Of a stretch of DNA of 46,463 bases, positions 24,267-32,083 are shown one piece after another (position 1 is the stretch's first letter; each line of letters opens with the position of its first letter). The notes beneath the pieces are model-generated. The model did no database searches, was not told where the DNA came from, and saw only the letters and a list, made by a program, of their open reading frames with translations. This stretch comes from Actinomycetota bacterium. Its GTDB lineage: Bacteria; Actinomycetota; Acidimicrobiia; Acidimicrobiales; Ilumatobacteraceae. The DNA is taken from the NCBI GenBank assembly GCA_009711295.1, contig WLST01000008.1, positions 1 to 46,463 of the forward strand, written 5' to 3'. The position numbers and the translations under genes were made by a program.

Positions 24267-25682
24267 ATGCCAGAAGAATCGATCTCTACAGAACTTCACG
24301 TTGTCATTATTGGCGCCGGCATTACCGGTCTGTCGTGCGCTCGTTCCCTTCTCACTGCTGCACCACATCTGCGAGTCACGATCCTTGAATCTCGGCCCAC
24401 AACTGGTGGCGTTATTCGCACATCCCCTTTTGCAGGTCTGCCTCACGTCGATGAAGCTGCCGATGCATTTTTACTGCGAGTTCCCTTTGCCGCTCAACTA
24501 GCAAACGAGGTCGGGTTAGGTGAACAACTCACTTCTCCGGTCTCTGCGCACGCTTCTGTATGGCGCAATGGTTTACATCGGCTACCCGCTGGTCTTCTTC
24601 TCGGTGTGCCCACACAACTCTCCTCACTCGCTACCTCGCGTCTCATTTCACCTTTAGGAAAATTACGCGCCGCTCTCGACCTCGTATTACCGCGAACCTC
24701 TGTTGCAAGCGACTCCATTGGCACCTACATGCGCCGGCGATTCGGCAATGAAGTACACAACATGCTCATCGACCCCCTCGTAGGCAGTATCTACGCAGCC
24801 GATACCGATCACTTCTCTCTCGAAATGGTTCCGCAGTTGAGTGCTCTCGCATCAAAAAGCCGTAGCGTTTTGCTCACTGCTCGTCGCATGCCTCAGCCTG
24901 CGGCCAACATTGCCGCATCACCCATTTTTGGAGCTCCGCTCACCGGCATGGGTGCTTTAATTACGGCAACTCAACAAGCTGTTGAAAAACTTGGTGGCAC
25001 TATTCGCTTGAACTCGCACGTTTCATCGGTAGAGCCCGCTTCCAGCGACGGGAAATACTTCGTTCACTTCACAGCAAATGGTGTGAGTGAGACTCTCACT
25101 GCGAACCACGTTGTTGTGTGCTCTCCGGCCAAACATTCAGCCGGCTTTTTTTCCGAGTCAGCACCTCAAGTATCGCAACTCCTTGCACAAAGTTCACATG
25201 CTTCTGTAGTGATGGTTGCTCTGGCTATACCTAAAGAATCTCTTCCGCAAAAAGCCAGCGGCAGTGGCTACTTGGTACCGAAACCTGAACAGAGGTTTAT
25301 TACAGCTGTTTCTTTTGCATCGCAAAAATGGGCACATTTGAACACCACCGATTCAGCAATTCTGCGTGTGTCACTTGGTAGAGATGGAATGCCCCTACAC
25401 GAACATTCTGACGAAGAATTAACTTCATTTGTTCTTGCCGACATCAAGCGCCATCTTCTTGTAGACCTTGAACCAACAGCACTGCGAATTACCCGATGGA
25501 AAGAAAGTTTTCCCCAGTATCGGCCACACCACGTAGCTCATGTTGAGCATTTAGAAAATCACCTAGCCACGAAAATGCCGCAAGTACATTTAGCAGGAGC
25601 AAGCTTCAGGGGAATTGGTGTGCCCTCATGCATACAACAAGGCGTCGCAACGGCCCAGAAGATCATTTCGAGCATTCAGTGA
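24267..25682 (+). CDS. hemY: Coproporphyrinogen/protoporphyrinogen III oxidase, HemY type
   Basis: A 471-residue FAD-dependent oxidase. The dinucleotide-binding GAGITG (16-21) is followed by the LESRPTTGGVIRT stretch and the DEAADAFLLR motif. The C terminus closes with the GxGVPSCIQQG-like FAD motif GIGVPSCIQQGVATA. In the coproporphyrin-dependent pathway of Gram-positive bacteria it acts as CgoX, oxidising coproporphyrinogen III. It starts 11 nt after hemH with AAGG just upstream. Its stop overlaps the GTG of the sortase gene. Confidence 0.95.
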   Translation: MPEESISTELHVVIIGAGITGLSCARSLLTAAPHLRVTILESRPTTGGVIRTSPFAGLPHVDEAADAFLLRVPFAAQLANEVGLGEQLTSPVSAHASVWRNGLHRLPAGLLLGVPTQLSSLATSRLISPLGKLRAALDLVLPRTSVASDSIGTYMRRRFGNEVHNMLIDPLVGSIYAADTDHFSLEMVPQLSALASKSRSVLLTARRMPQPAANIAASPIFGAPLTGMGALITATQQAVEKLGGTIRLNSHVSSVEPASSDGKYFVHFTANGVSETLTANHVVVCSPAKHSAGFFSESAPQVSQLLAQSSHASVVMVALAIPKESLPQKASGSGYLVPKPEQRFITAVSFASQKWAHLNTTDSAILRVSLGRDGMPLHEHSDEELTSFVLADIKRHLLVDLEPTALRITRWKESFPQYRPHHVAHVEHLENHLATKMPQVHLAGASFRGIGVPSCIQQGVATAQKIISSIQ

Positions 25683-26188
25683 AGAAGTTTCTACGTCTCT
25701 TAACCACCGGAGCCCTCTTCATCTCGTTGTTCTCTTTTTTTTCTCCCCAACCATCACAAGCTGCTGTTGTTTCACAGCTTGAAAGTTTTGGCAGTATTTC
25801 CATCCCTGCAATTGGGGTAACTGCTCCGTTGCATATGGGCATCGGCAAATCGTCGTTGGCAAAGGGTTTTGGTCTGTGGCCCAATACAGCGCTCCCTGGC
25901 AATAAAGGCAACACCGTTATTGCCGGGCACCGAACAAGTCATACCCATCCTCTTCTCAATATTGACAAAATCGCACTCGGCGACATCATCTACTTTTACA
26001 CACCAGTGGGAACCGCAAAATATGTAGTGATGAGGCGACAAATTGTAAAACCTAATGATGTCTGGATCACACGACAAACGCGTACAGCAACTGCAACGCT
26101 GTTTGCTTGCAGCCCTCCGCACTCGGTAACGAACCGCTATGTGGTGACAGCCTCACTGGTGAAATTCACAGCAAAGAAGAAACAATGA
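25679..26188 (+). CDS. Sortase-family transpeptidase
   Basis: A 169-residue sortase with an N-terminal signal/anchor (about 1-28). The catalytic triad is His84 in VIAGHRTSH, Cys144 in LFACSPP and Arg153 in VTNRYVV. The layout (SIPAIGVTAPL start, short length) resembles class E/F/D-like actinobacterial sortases, but I cannot assign a class. I chose GTG 25679, which overlaps the hemY stop by 4 nt and gives a clean signal segment; a longer reading would extend back into hemY. It overlaps lnt by 4 nt. No LPxTG-type substrate is visible in the window, so its target is elsewhere or has an unusual motif. Confidence 0.88.
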   Translation: MKKFLRLLTTGALFISLFSFFSPQPSQAAVVSQLESFGSISIPAIGVTAPLHMGIGKSSLAKGFGLWPNTALPGNKGNTVIAGHRTSHTHPLLNIDKIALGDIIYFYTPVGTAKYVVMRRQIVKPNDVWITRQTRTATATLFACSPPHSVTNRYVVTASLVKFTAKKKQ

Positions 26189-27672
26189 AATTACCCAGAC
26201 GATTTGTGCACTCCGGAAGTGTGATAGCCGGCTTGTGTATTGCATTCGCCATGCCACCCTGGGGTTGGTGGCCCTTTGCTTTCATTGGGCTTGGAATTTT
26301 CTACACAGTTTCAGGCAAAAGAACATCAGCGCAGCAAGCATTTTCCTCAGGCTTTTCACTTGGTCTGGGCTGGTTTCTTCCCACTCTGGCCTGGATGTGG
26401 TACATCTCTATTCCTGGATACTTCTTGACAGTGGTCTTTTTTTCCTGTCTCCATGGCATCGCTGAACTATTGATATTCAGCAGAGAACCACGACGTTATT
26501 TGCAACCCATTGCACACATGCTCGTTGAGGCCCTGCGTTTTTCTTGGCCATTTGGCGGCGCGCCTATCGCAACTCTTGCAATGACTCAATCGAATACGTG
26601 GTTCGCCAGTTTTGGTCGCATTGGCGGAGCGCTCCTTGTGTCGTATCTCCTGTGGCAATTTGCTGTCATTCTTTTCTCTCGATTTCGACTTGTATTGCCC
26701 TGCATTGCCGCGGGAGTGCTCCTTTTGGCAATTGCTCCCACGGGAAACAATTTTGCTAGTAAAATTCAAGTACGTATTGCCTATGTACAAGGGGGCGGTC
26801 CACAAGGAACACGTGCTTCAAACACCAGCCCCCGCGACGTTGTGTTGCGCCATCTCACAGCCACGAAGTCGCTGTCTCCCGATCAGAAAATTGATGTGGT
26901 GATATGGCCAGAAAATGTTGTTGACGTACCTACATTCGCCAACTCGCGTGAAGCCAAAGAAATTGCTCAAGAGGCGAAGCGCATTAATGCTCCGATTTCA
27001 GTTGGCGTCACCGATGATGTGCCACCTGACAATTTTGCCAATGCGCAAGTTGTTGTTACCCCTGCAGGCGACATCATCGACCGTTACGAAAAAGTACGAC
27101 GCGTTCCCTTCGGTGAATTCATACCAATGCGAGGTTTTTTGAAATCCATTGGCGCACCCGTTCATCAAGTACGCCACGATGCAATTAAAGGAAAGACGCC
27201 AGCAATTAGCGTCATTCCACTTTCTCATCCCACCATTAGTGGTGAAACATTGCCGTTTGTTTCTTTCGCAACTCCTGTTTCTTGGGAAATATTTTTTGGG
27301 GGTCGCGTGAACGAAGGAGTCGAGCGCGGGGCTTCAATCATTAAAAACCCCACCAACGGTTCTTCATATCGCGGAACACTTTTGCAATCTCAACAAATTG
27401 CATCATCGCAATTACGTGCTATCGAATTTGGGCGCACTGTTGTGCAAGTTGCCCCCACTGGTTTTTCTGCATTCATTTCCCCGAGTGGAGAAGTTTCACA
27501 GCGGTCAAAGGTCAGTGAGCGTCGTATTGAAATAGCCGATATTGAATTACGTACCGGACGCACCTGGTACTCCTTTTTAGGCGATTCCCCCATCATCATT
27601 TCACTCTTAATTGGCTTCGCTTTTCTCCTCATGCGCCATCAGCGCAAAAGCCGAATTCATACCTCAGGCTGA
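26185..27672 (+). CDS. lnt: Apolipoprotein N-acyltransferase-like protein (catalytic Cys replaced by Ser)
   Basis: A 495-residue Lnt homologue. The N-terminal 165 or so residues hold several membrane helices beginning FAMPPWGWWPFAFIGLG, a nitrilase-fold periplasmic-side domain follows (about 190-455), and the protein ends in a membrane helix. Lnt N-acylates the diacylglyceryl Cys made by Lgt. In the nitrilase triad, Glu243 (VIWPEN) and Lys303 (RYEKVRRVPFGE) are present. The position of the acyl-accepting Cys is Ser366 in PVSWEIFF, aligned to the ICYEI-type motif of E. coli Lnt. It may be a Ser-based or inactive variant, or act in another way. The ATG at 26185 overlaps the sortase stop as ATGA; longer upstream readings overlap the sortase gene. 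Confidence 0.85.
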   Translation: MKLPRRFVHSGSVIAGLCIAFAMPPWGWWPFAFIGLGIFYTVSGKRTSAQQAFSSGFSLGLGWFLPTLAWMWYISIPGYFLTVVFFSCLHGIAELLIFSREPRRYLQPIAHMLVEALRFSWPFGGAPIATLAMTQSNTWFASFGRIGGALLVSYLLWQFAVILFSRFRLVLPCIAAGVLLLAIAPTGNNFASKIQVRIAYVQGGGPQGTRASNTSPRDVVLRHLTATKSLSPDQKIDVVIWPENVVDVPTFANSREAKEIAQEAKRINAPISVGVTDDVPPDNFANAQVVVTPAGDIIDRYEKVRRVPFGEFIPMRGFLKSIGAPVHQVRHDAIKGKTPAISVIPLSHPTISGETLPFVSFATPVSWEIFFGGRVNEGVERGASIIKNPTNGSSYRGTLLQSQQIASSQLRAIEFGRTVVQVAPTGFSAFISPSGEVSQRSKVSERRIEIADIELRTGRTWYSFLGDSPIIISLLIGFAFLLMRHQRKSRIHTSG

Positions 27673-27689
27673 GGGCACCTACCAGGCGG

Positions 27690-27695
27690 TAGCAT
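27690..27695 (+). promoter_or_regulatory. Putative -10 element before the glycosyltransferase gene
   Basis: TAGCAT, 9 nt before the ATG at 27705, in the 32-nt gap after lnt. A weak 5-bp hairpin (CTACC/GGTAG) overlaps it. The spacing is longer than in the clearer leaderless examples. Confidence 0.3.
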
Positions 27696-27704
27696 GAGCC
27701 GCCT

Positions 27705-28991
27705 ATGAAACCTTCGGCCGACCCCCATGGCCCGCTGCGTATTGCGTACCTCACTTACCGTGGCAAGCCCCACGTTGGTGGACAAGGCGTATACACCCGT
27801 CACCTCACCAAGGCATTGGTCGACTTAGGTCATCATGTTGAGGTATTTGGTGGGCAGCCCTACCCCATTCTCGACCCCCGCGTTGCTCTTCATCAGTTGC
27901 CCAGCCTCGATATTTTTAACGATCAGTATCCCGGTCGTTTCCCGGCGTACTGGGAGCTCAACAACCTTCCCAACATTGTTGAGGCCGCCCAATTCCTCAA
28001 AGGCACTTTTGGAGAGCCCAAGGCTTTCAGCATGCGTGCATACCGCGAACTGAAAAAACGAGTGAACGATTTCGACTTGGTGCACGACAACCAGTGCTTG
28101 GGTACCGACATTCTCAAAATAGAAAAAATCATTCCCACCATCGTCACTTTGCATCACCCCATCACCAAAGATCGCAAACTCGAGATGAGCCACACCAAGA
28201 GTCGGTACAAACGATTCGGCATTGGTCGTTGGTATTCATTTGTGGAAATGCAGGGAAAAGTTGCTTCCAAAATGCCACGCATTGTTGTGGTGAGCGAGAA
28301 CTCCATCAACGACATCCACACCGATATGGGTGTCAGCAAAGACCGCATGCGCCTTGTGCCCGTGGGCGTTGACCCTGAATTATTCCGTCCGCTGCCTGAA
28401 GTGCAACGCAAACCCGGACAACTCATTACCACTGCATCTGCCGACGTGGCACTGAAAGGTCTTTCCTACTTGTTGGAAGCACTCGCAAAACTCCGCACCG
28501 AACGCGATGTGCGTCTCACCATTATTGGAAAACCAAAGGCAGGCCACAGCGCCGACCTCATCGCGTCTCTTGGCCTCACCGATGCAATCGACTTTGTCTC
28601 TGGCGTCAGCGACGAGCGCATCGTAGAGCTATATGCAGAGGCACAATTGGCTGTTGTTCCGAGCCTTTATGAAGGCTTTAGCCTCCCCGCTATTGAAGCA
28701 ATGAGCACCGGAATTTGCCTTGTTGCTACCGACGGTGGCGCGCTCCCTGAAGTCACAGGAACAGACGGCGAGACCGTACTGCAGTGCCCTGCAGGCGACG
28801 CAGACGCTTTGGCTGCAGCAATTCGACGCGGCCTCGACGACGCAACCTTGCGTGAGCGCATTGGCCTTGCAGGTCGTGAACGCGTTGCCAGTAGATGGAG
28901 TTGGAAGCATTGCGCACAACTCACCGTTGAGCAATATCGCGAAGTGCTCGACATGCCACACAACCGCATCAGACGACGAAGTGGTAAATAA
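27705..28991 (+). CDS. GT4-family glycosyltransferase
   Basis: A 428-residue GT-B fold glycosyltransferase. The N-terminal Rossmann domain starts RIAYLTYRGKPHVGGQGVY, with the Gly-rich loop of GT4 enzymes. The C-terminal donor-binding domain contains the E-x7-E motif, E323 and E331, in YEGFSLPAIEAM. GT4 members are retaining and use nucleotide-diphospho-sugars; neither donor nor acceptor can be read here. It is followed after 2 nt by a methyltransferase and then an alpha/alpha-toroid protein, so the trio probably makes or modifies a glycan or glycolipid. Confidence 0.9.
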   Translation: MKPSADPHGPLRIAYLTYRGKPHVGGQGVYTRHLTKALVDLGHHVEVFGGQPYPILDPRVALHQLPSLDIFNDQYPGRFPAYWELNNLPNIVEAAQFLKGTFGEPKAFSMRAYRELKKRVNDFDLVHDNQCLGTDILKIEKIIPTIVTLHHPITKDRKLEMSHTKSRYKRFGIGRWYSFVEMQGKVASKMPRIVVVSENSINDIHTDMGVSKDRMRLVPVGVDPELFRPLPEVQRKPGQLITTASADVALKGLSYLLEALAKLRTERDVRLTIIGKPKAGHSADLIASLGLTDAIDFVSGVSDERIVELYAEAQLAVVPSLYEGFSLPAIEAMSTGICLVATDGGALPEVTGTDGETVLQCPAGDADALAAAIRRGLDDATLRERIGLAGRERVASRWSWKHCAQLTVEQYREVLDMPHNRIRRRSGK

Positions 28992-28993
28992 AA

Positions 28994-29731
28994 ATGCTTA
29001 CTTTGAAATTTTCTGAGCTTCAGTTGCAACCTGGACACCTGTTTCTCGATGCAGGGGCAGGTTTTGGTCGGCACGCATTTGAAGCTGCTCGCCTGGGTGC
29101 AAAGGTAGTTGCTCTCGACTACGCATCCGACGAAGTGGTGACCACTCGCAACACCTTTGCCGCAATGGCAGAGGCTGGCGAAATTTCAGCCGACCAATTT
29201 GTTGCAAGCCTCCGTGGCGATGCAACACGACTTCCCTTTGCCGACAACACATTCGATCGCATTGTTACATCGGAAGTACTTGAACACATTCATGCCGATA
29301 CGGCGGCAATTGCCGAGTTGTACCGCGTGCTGAAACCAGGCGGAATACTCGGTGTCACCGTTCCTACTTGGTGGCCAGAAAAAATTAACTGGATGCTTTC
29401 CGACGAGTACTACGCACCAAAATCGGTGGGTGGCCATGTTCGCATTTACAGCGCTACAGAATTGAAAGCGAAACTTCGCACAGCCGGACTCACCATAAAG
29501 AGTCAACATCATGCACACGCACTGCATAGCCCCTATTGGTGGTTGCGCTGTGCTGTTGGGCCACGCAACGAAGAGCACAAAGCCGTTCAGGCCTATAAGA
29601 AATTTCTCGAGTGGGACATCATGAAACGGCCCACATCTACCAAGTATGCAGAGCGCATTCTGAGCCCCATCCTGGGGAAAAGCTACGTGGTGTACTCGCA
29701 AAAGTCACATGACCATGCGCGGGCAATATGA
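28994..29731 (+). CDS. Class I SAM-dependent methyltransferase
   Basis: A 245-residue class I methyltransferase of the UbiE/Methyltransf_11 type. Motif I is LDAGAGFGRHAFEAA near residues 17-31, the acidic end of strand 2 is ALDYAS, and DATRLPFADNTFDRI plus EVLEHI mark motifs II-III. The C-terminal half (SPYWWLRCAVG and after) is specific to this group and probably binds the acceptor. It lies 2 nt after the glycosyltransferase and overlaps the next gene by 4 nt, so the three are probably one transcription unit. The substrate is unknown. Confidence 0.88.
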   Translation: MLTLKFSELQLQPGHLFLDAGAGFGRHAFEAARLGAKVVALDYASDEVVTTRNTFAAMAEAGEISADQFVASLRGDATRLPFADNTFDRIVTSEVLEHIHADTAAIAELYRVLKPGGILGVTVPTWWPEKINWMLSDEYYAPKSVGGHVRIYSATELKAKLRTAGLTIKSQHHAHALHSPYWWLRCAVGPRNEEHKAVQAYKKFLEWDIMKRPTSTKYAERILSPILGKSYVVYSQKSHDHARAI

Positions 29732-30756
29732 ATCACGCCATCAACATTCCCGGCGTTATTTCGCATGATGAGCTTGCACAAACTGCGGCATCAATTGCAC
29801 AACTTCAGCTCCCCAGCGGAATGATCCCATGGAATACTGGCGGACACTGCGACCCCTGGAATCATGTGGAAACCGCAATGGCACTCGACACCCTCGGGCT
29901 GCATCACGAGGCGCGCCGTGCGTATGAATGGCTTGCCGATGTACAACGTAGCGATGGTTCGTGGCACAACTACTACCACTCCGATGGAAGTGTGAAAGAA
30001 GCAAAGCTCGATACCAACGTGTGCGCATATATGGCTGCCGGACTCTGGCATCACTGGCTATGCACTGGCGACAAAAAAACTTTGCACTCATTGTGGCCAA
30101 CAGCAAAAGCAGCGCTGCAGTGGGTGCTCTCCATGCGGCGCCCTGACGGAACCATTCTGTGGGCAAAAGAAGTTGATGAGTCTCCTTGGGACTACGCACT
30201 TCTCACTGGCTCGTGCTCTATTCGACATTCGTTACGTTGTGGCGCGATGGTCGCAGCACTTCTCGATGACCACGCCGATATTTATCTGCGCGCTGCCGAC
30301 ACTATCGACGATGTAGTGCGTACCAATCTGAATGCTTTTGAACCAAAAGAACGTTTTGCAATGGACTGGTACTACCCCGTTCTCACAGGTGCAAAAGAAT
30401 CTGTACAAGCAAAAGATCGACTTGCAACGTTCTACGACACTTTCGTCATGGAAGGTCTTGGAGTGCGCTGTGTCAGCGACGAACCGTGGGTCACTGCAGC
30501 AGAAACCGCAGAATGTTCACTTTCATATGCTGCAATTGGCGATCTCGACACCGCAAAAAAACTTTTGCAGTGGACCCGTCCACATCGCACGACCGACGGG
30601 TCTTACCTCACAGGTATTGTGCACCCACAACTCGTCTCATTTCCTGAAGATGAATGCACTGCGTATACGGGTGCCGCAATTATTTTGGCCGCCGACGCCA
30701 TTGCTGGCACCTCGCCTGGTTCTCGACTTTTTATGCACGACGGTTTTTCCGATTAG
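29728..30756 (+). CDS. Alpha/alpha-toroid protein (six-hairpin / prenyltransferase-like fold)
   Basis: A 342-residue soluble protein with repeating helix-pair motifs and QxxDGSW-like turns (LPSGMIPW, QRSDGSWHNYY, RRPDGTILWA). These are typical of alpha/alpha-toroid folds shared by squalene-cyclase-like, protein-prenyltransferase-like and six-hairpin glycosidase proteins. Conserved aromatic and acidic residues (GHCDPWNHVE, VDESPWDYAL, FAMDWYYP) suggest a carbohydrate pocket, but no diagnostic catalytic pair is certain. Translationally coupled to the methyltransferase by ATGA, it probably belongs to the same glycan-related pathway. The function is not established. Confidence 0.8.
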   Translation: MNHAINIPGVISHDELAQTAASIAQLQLPSGMIPWNTGGHCDPWNHVETAMALDTLGLHHEARRAYEWLADVQRSDGSWHNYYHSDGSVKEAKLDTNVCAYMAAGLWHHWLCTGDKKTLHSLWPTAKAALQWVLSMRRPDGTILWAKEVDESPWDYALLTGSCSIRHSLRCGAMVAALLDDHADIYLRAADTIDDVVRTNLNAFEPKERFAMDWYYPVLTGAKESVQAKDRLATFYDTFVMEGLGVRCVSDEPWVTAAETAECSLSYAAIGDLDTAKKLLQWTRPHRTTDGSYLTGIVHPQLVSFPEDECTAYTGAAIILAADAIAGTSPGSRLFMHDGFSD

Positions 30757-30767
30757 AACACCAGAAT

Positions 30768-31403
30768 TTACTGTCGCTGTAAAACTCGCAAACTTCCCGT
30801 TGCACTGATTTCGATAAATTTTCCACTTGCGAGCGCAGGCAGGTAAATGTCTTCATACGGCGGGCGGCCACCATCGGCTGGGTTGGGAAACACATCGTGA
30901 ATTGCCAGCAAACCACCCGGCATCACGTGCGGAGTCCAATACGCATAGTCAGCACGTGCGGGTTCAACACCGTGTCCACCATCGATGAATAAAAAACTCA
31001 ACGGCGTTGTCCACTGCTGGGCAACCGTAGGTGAGTGCCCGACAACTGCAATAACAACATCGTTCAGTTCTGCATCGGTAATGGTGCGCTGAAATGTTGG
31101 CAAAGTGTTGAGCCTGCCTGTGTGCGCATCAACCAATGTGACATCGTGCGACTCCCAACCTGGCTGATTCTCTTCACTTCCTTGATGATGGTCAACCGCA
31201 AAAAGAACACTGCTGTTTTCGCGAGCAGCAGCACCTAACCAAATGGTTGACCTGCCGCAGTATGACCCCACTTCAAGCATGGGCGACTGTGAGATATCAG
31301 AGTGAAGCGAAATAGCAGCGTCGTATAACGCATCGCCTTCTTCTTCTGGCATGAACCCTTTTGCCGCCACTGCATGGCGACGCAAATTGGCGTGAATTAC
31401 CAA
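30768..31403 (-). CDS. Class I SAM-dependent methyltransferase (CmcI/Methyltransf_24-like)
   Basis: About 211 residues with a class I methyltransferase fold. Motif I reads MLEVGSYCGRSTIWLG, followed by FAVDHHQGS, then FIDGGHGVEPARADYAYW and AIHDVFP, the pattern of Methyltransf_24/CmcI-type enzymes. The start is uncertain: I use TTG 31403, which overlaps the nitroreductase stop by 7 nt; GTG 31370 (200 residues) is an alternative. It ends 11 nt from the alpha/alpha-toroid gene on the other strand, so the two clusters converge. It may act on the same product, but nothing in the sequence shows it. Confidence 0.78.
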   Translation of the reverse strand: MVIHANLRRHAVAAKGFMPEEEGDALYDAAISLHSDISQSPMLEVGSYCGRSTIWLGAAARENSSVLFAVDHHQGSEENQPGWESHDVTLVDAHTGRLNTLPTFQRTITDAELNDVVIAVVGHSPTVAQQWTTPLSFLFIDGGHGVEPARADYAYWTPHVMPGGLLAIHDVFPNPADGGRPPYEDIYLPALASGKFIEISATGSLRVLQRQ

Positions 31404-32056
31404 CGGTCCCAGTGCAAGATGCTGTCGACTGGTGGACGAGCAGCTGCTTTGAAATCGGTTCCCTTGGTGTAGGCCAGCGGCGACAAGCACACTTGCTGCA
31501 CGGTGTCGAAAGGAATGTCTAAAATTTCAGCGACTTGCTGCTCCATCATGAGGTGCACAGTGGTCCACGCGGTGCCAAGGCCACGCGCACGTGCTGCCAA
31601 CATGAATGACCACATGCCGGGCAAAATGTTTCCGAGCATTGATGCCGACATCATTGCTGGTGCACCGTCGAGGCGAGCTCCTTGTGTGCAGCCAATAATG
31701 AGTGCAGGCGCATCGCCCATGTGCTCACCTAAGAAGTCGGCAGAGTCTGCAGAACGCTTTTGCTGCTCATTTGCGCCAGCTTCACCCTTGTCGATGGAAC
31801 CGATGTACACGCCGTCCATTGACTTGTACATGGAATAACACTGTTGATAAACATCACCCACTGCTTTTCGCTTGGCAGCATCTTTCACCACAATGAACCC
31901 CATGGTCATCATGTTGCTCCCCGAAGGTGACTGCATCGCTGCAGTTGCACACTCGCGAATGACATCGTCGGGAACTGGCTTCGAGAAATCGAGACGCTTA
32001 CGTACTGCGCGCGTGGTGGACAAGAGCTCATCTGGGTTTAAAGGAAGTAATGACAC
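31397..32056 (-). CDS. Nitroreductase-family FMN oxidoreductase
   Basis: A 219-residue flavoprotein of the nitroreductase family. The N-terminal TTRAVRKRLDFSKPVPDDVI with SPSGSNMMTMGFIVV is the FMN-binding start, and the GLGTAWTTVHL and VCLSPLAYTKG segments match the C-terminal half. Such enzymes use NAD(P)H to reduce nitro groups, quinones or other acceptors; the substrate is unknown. The start is GTG 32056, with TACCAT 7 nt upstream and no Shine-Dalgarno, so it is probably leaderless. Confidence 0.88.
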   Translation of the reverse strand: MSLLPLNPDELLSTTRAVRKRLDFSKPVPDDVIRECATAAMQSPSGSNMMTMGFIVVKDAAKRKAVGDVYQQCYSMYKSMDGVYIGSIDKGEAGANEQQKRSADSADFLGEHMGDAPALIIGCTQGARLDGAPAMMSASMLGNILPGMWSFMLAARARGLGTAWTTVHLMMEQQVAEILDIPFDTVQQVCLSPLAYTKGTDFKAAARPPVDSILHWDRW

Positions 32057-32063
32057 AGACGAA

Positions 32064-32069
32064 ATGGTA
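32064..32069 (-). promoter_or_regulatory. Putative -10 element (leaderless) of the nitroreductase gene
   Basis: TACCAT on the minus strand, 7 nt before GTG 32056, in the 27-bp gap after the beta-glucosidase gene. Confidence 0.45.
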
Positions 32070-32083
32070 GCCCGTTTTTCGCG

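Noticed and set aside
25628-25681. N-terminal extension of the sortase back into hemY
   Set aside because: The extension overlaps conserved hemY sequence; the GTG at 25679 gives a proper signal segment and the common 4-nt overlap.
26107-26184. N-terminal extension of lnt into the sortase gene
   Set aside because: The extra residues precede the natural membrane start, and ATG 26185 overlaps the sortase stop as ATGA.
27680-27692. CTACC/GGTAG hairpin after lnt as a terminator
   Set aside because: Only 5 bp with a 4-nt loop and no U-tract; it overlaps a possible -10 element and may be chance.
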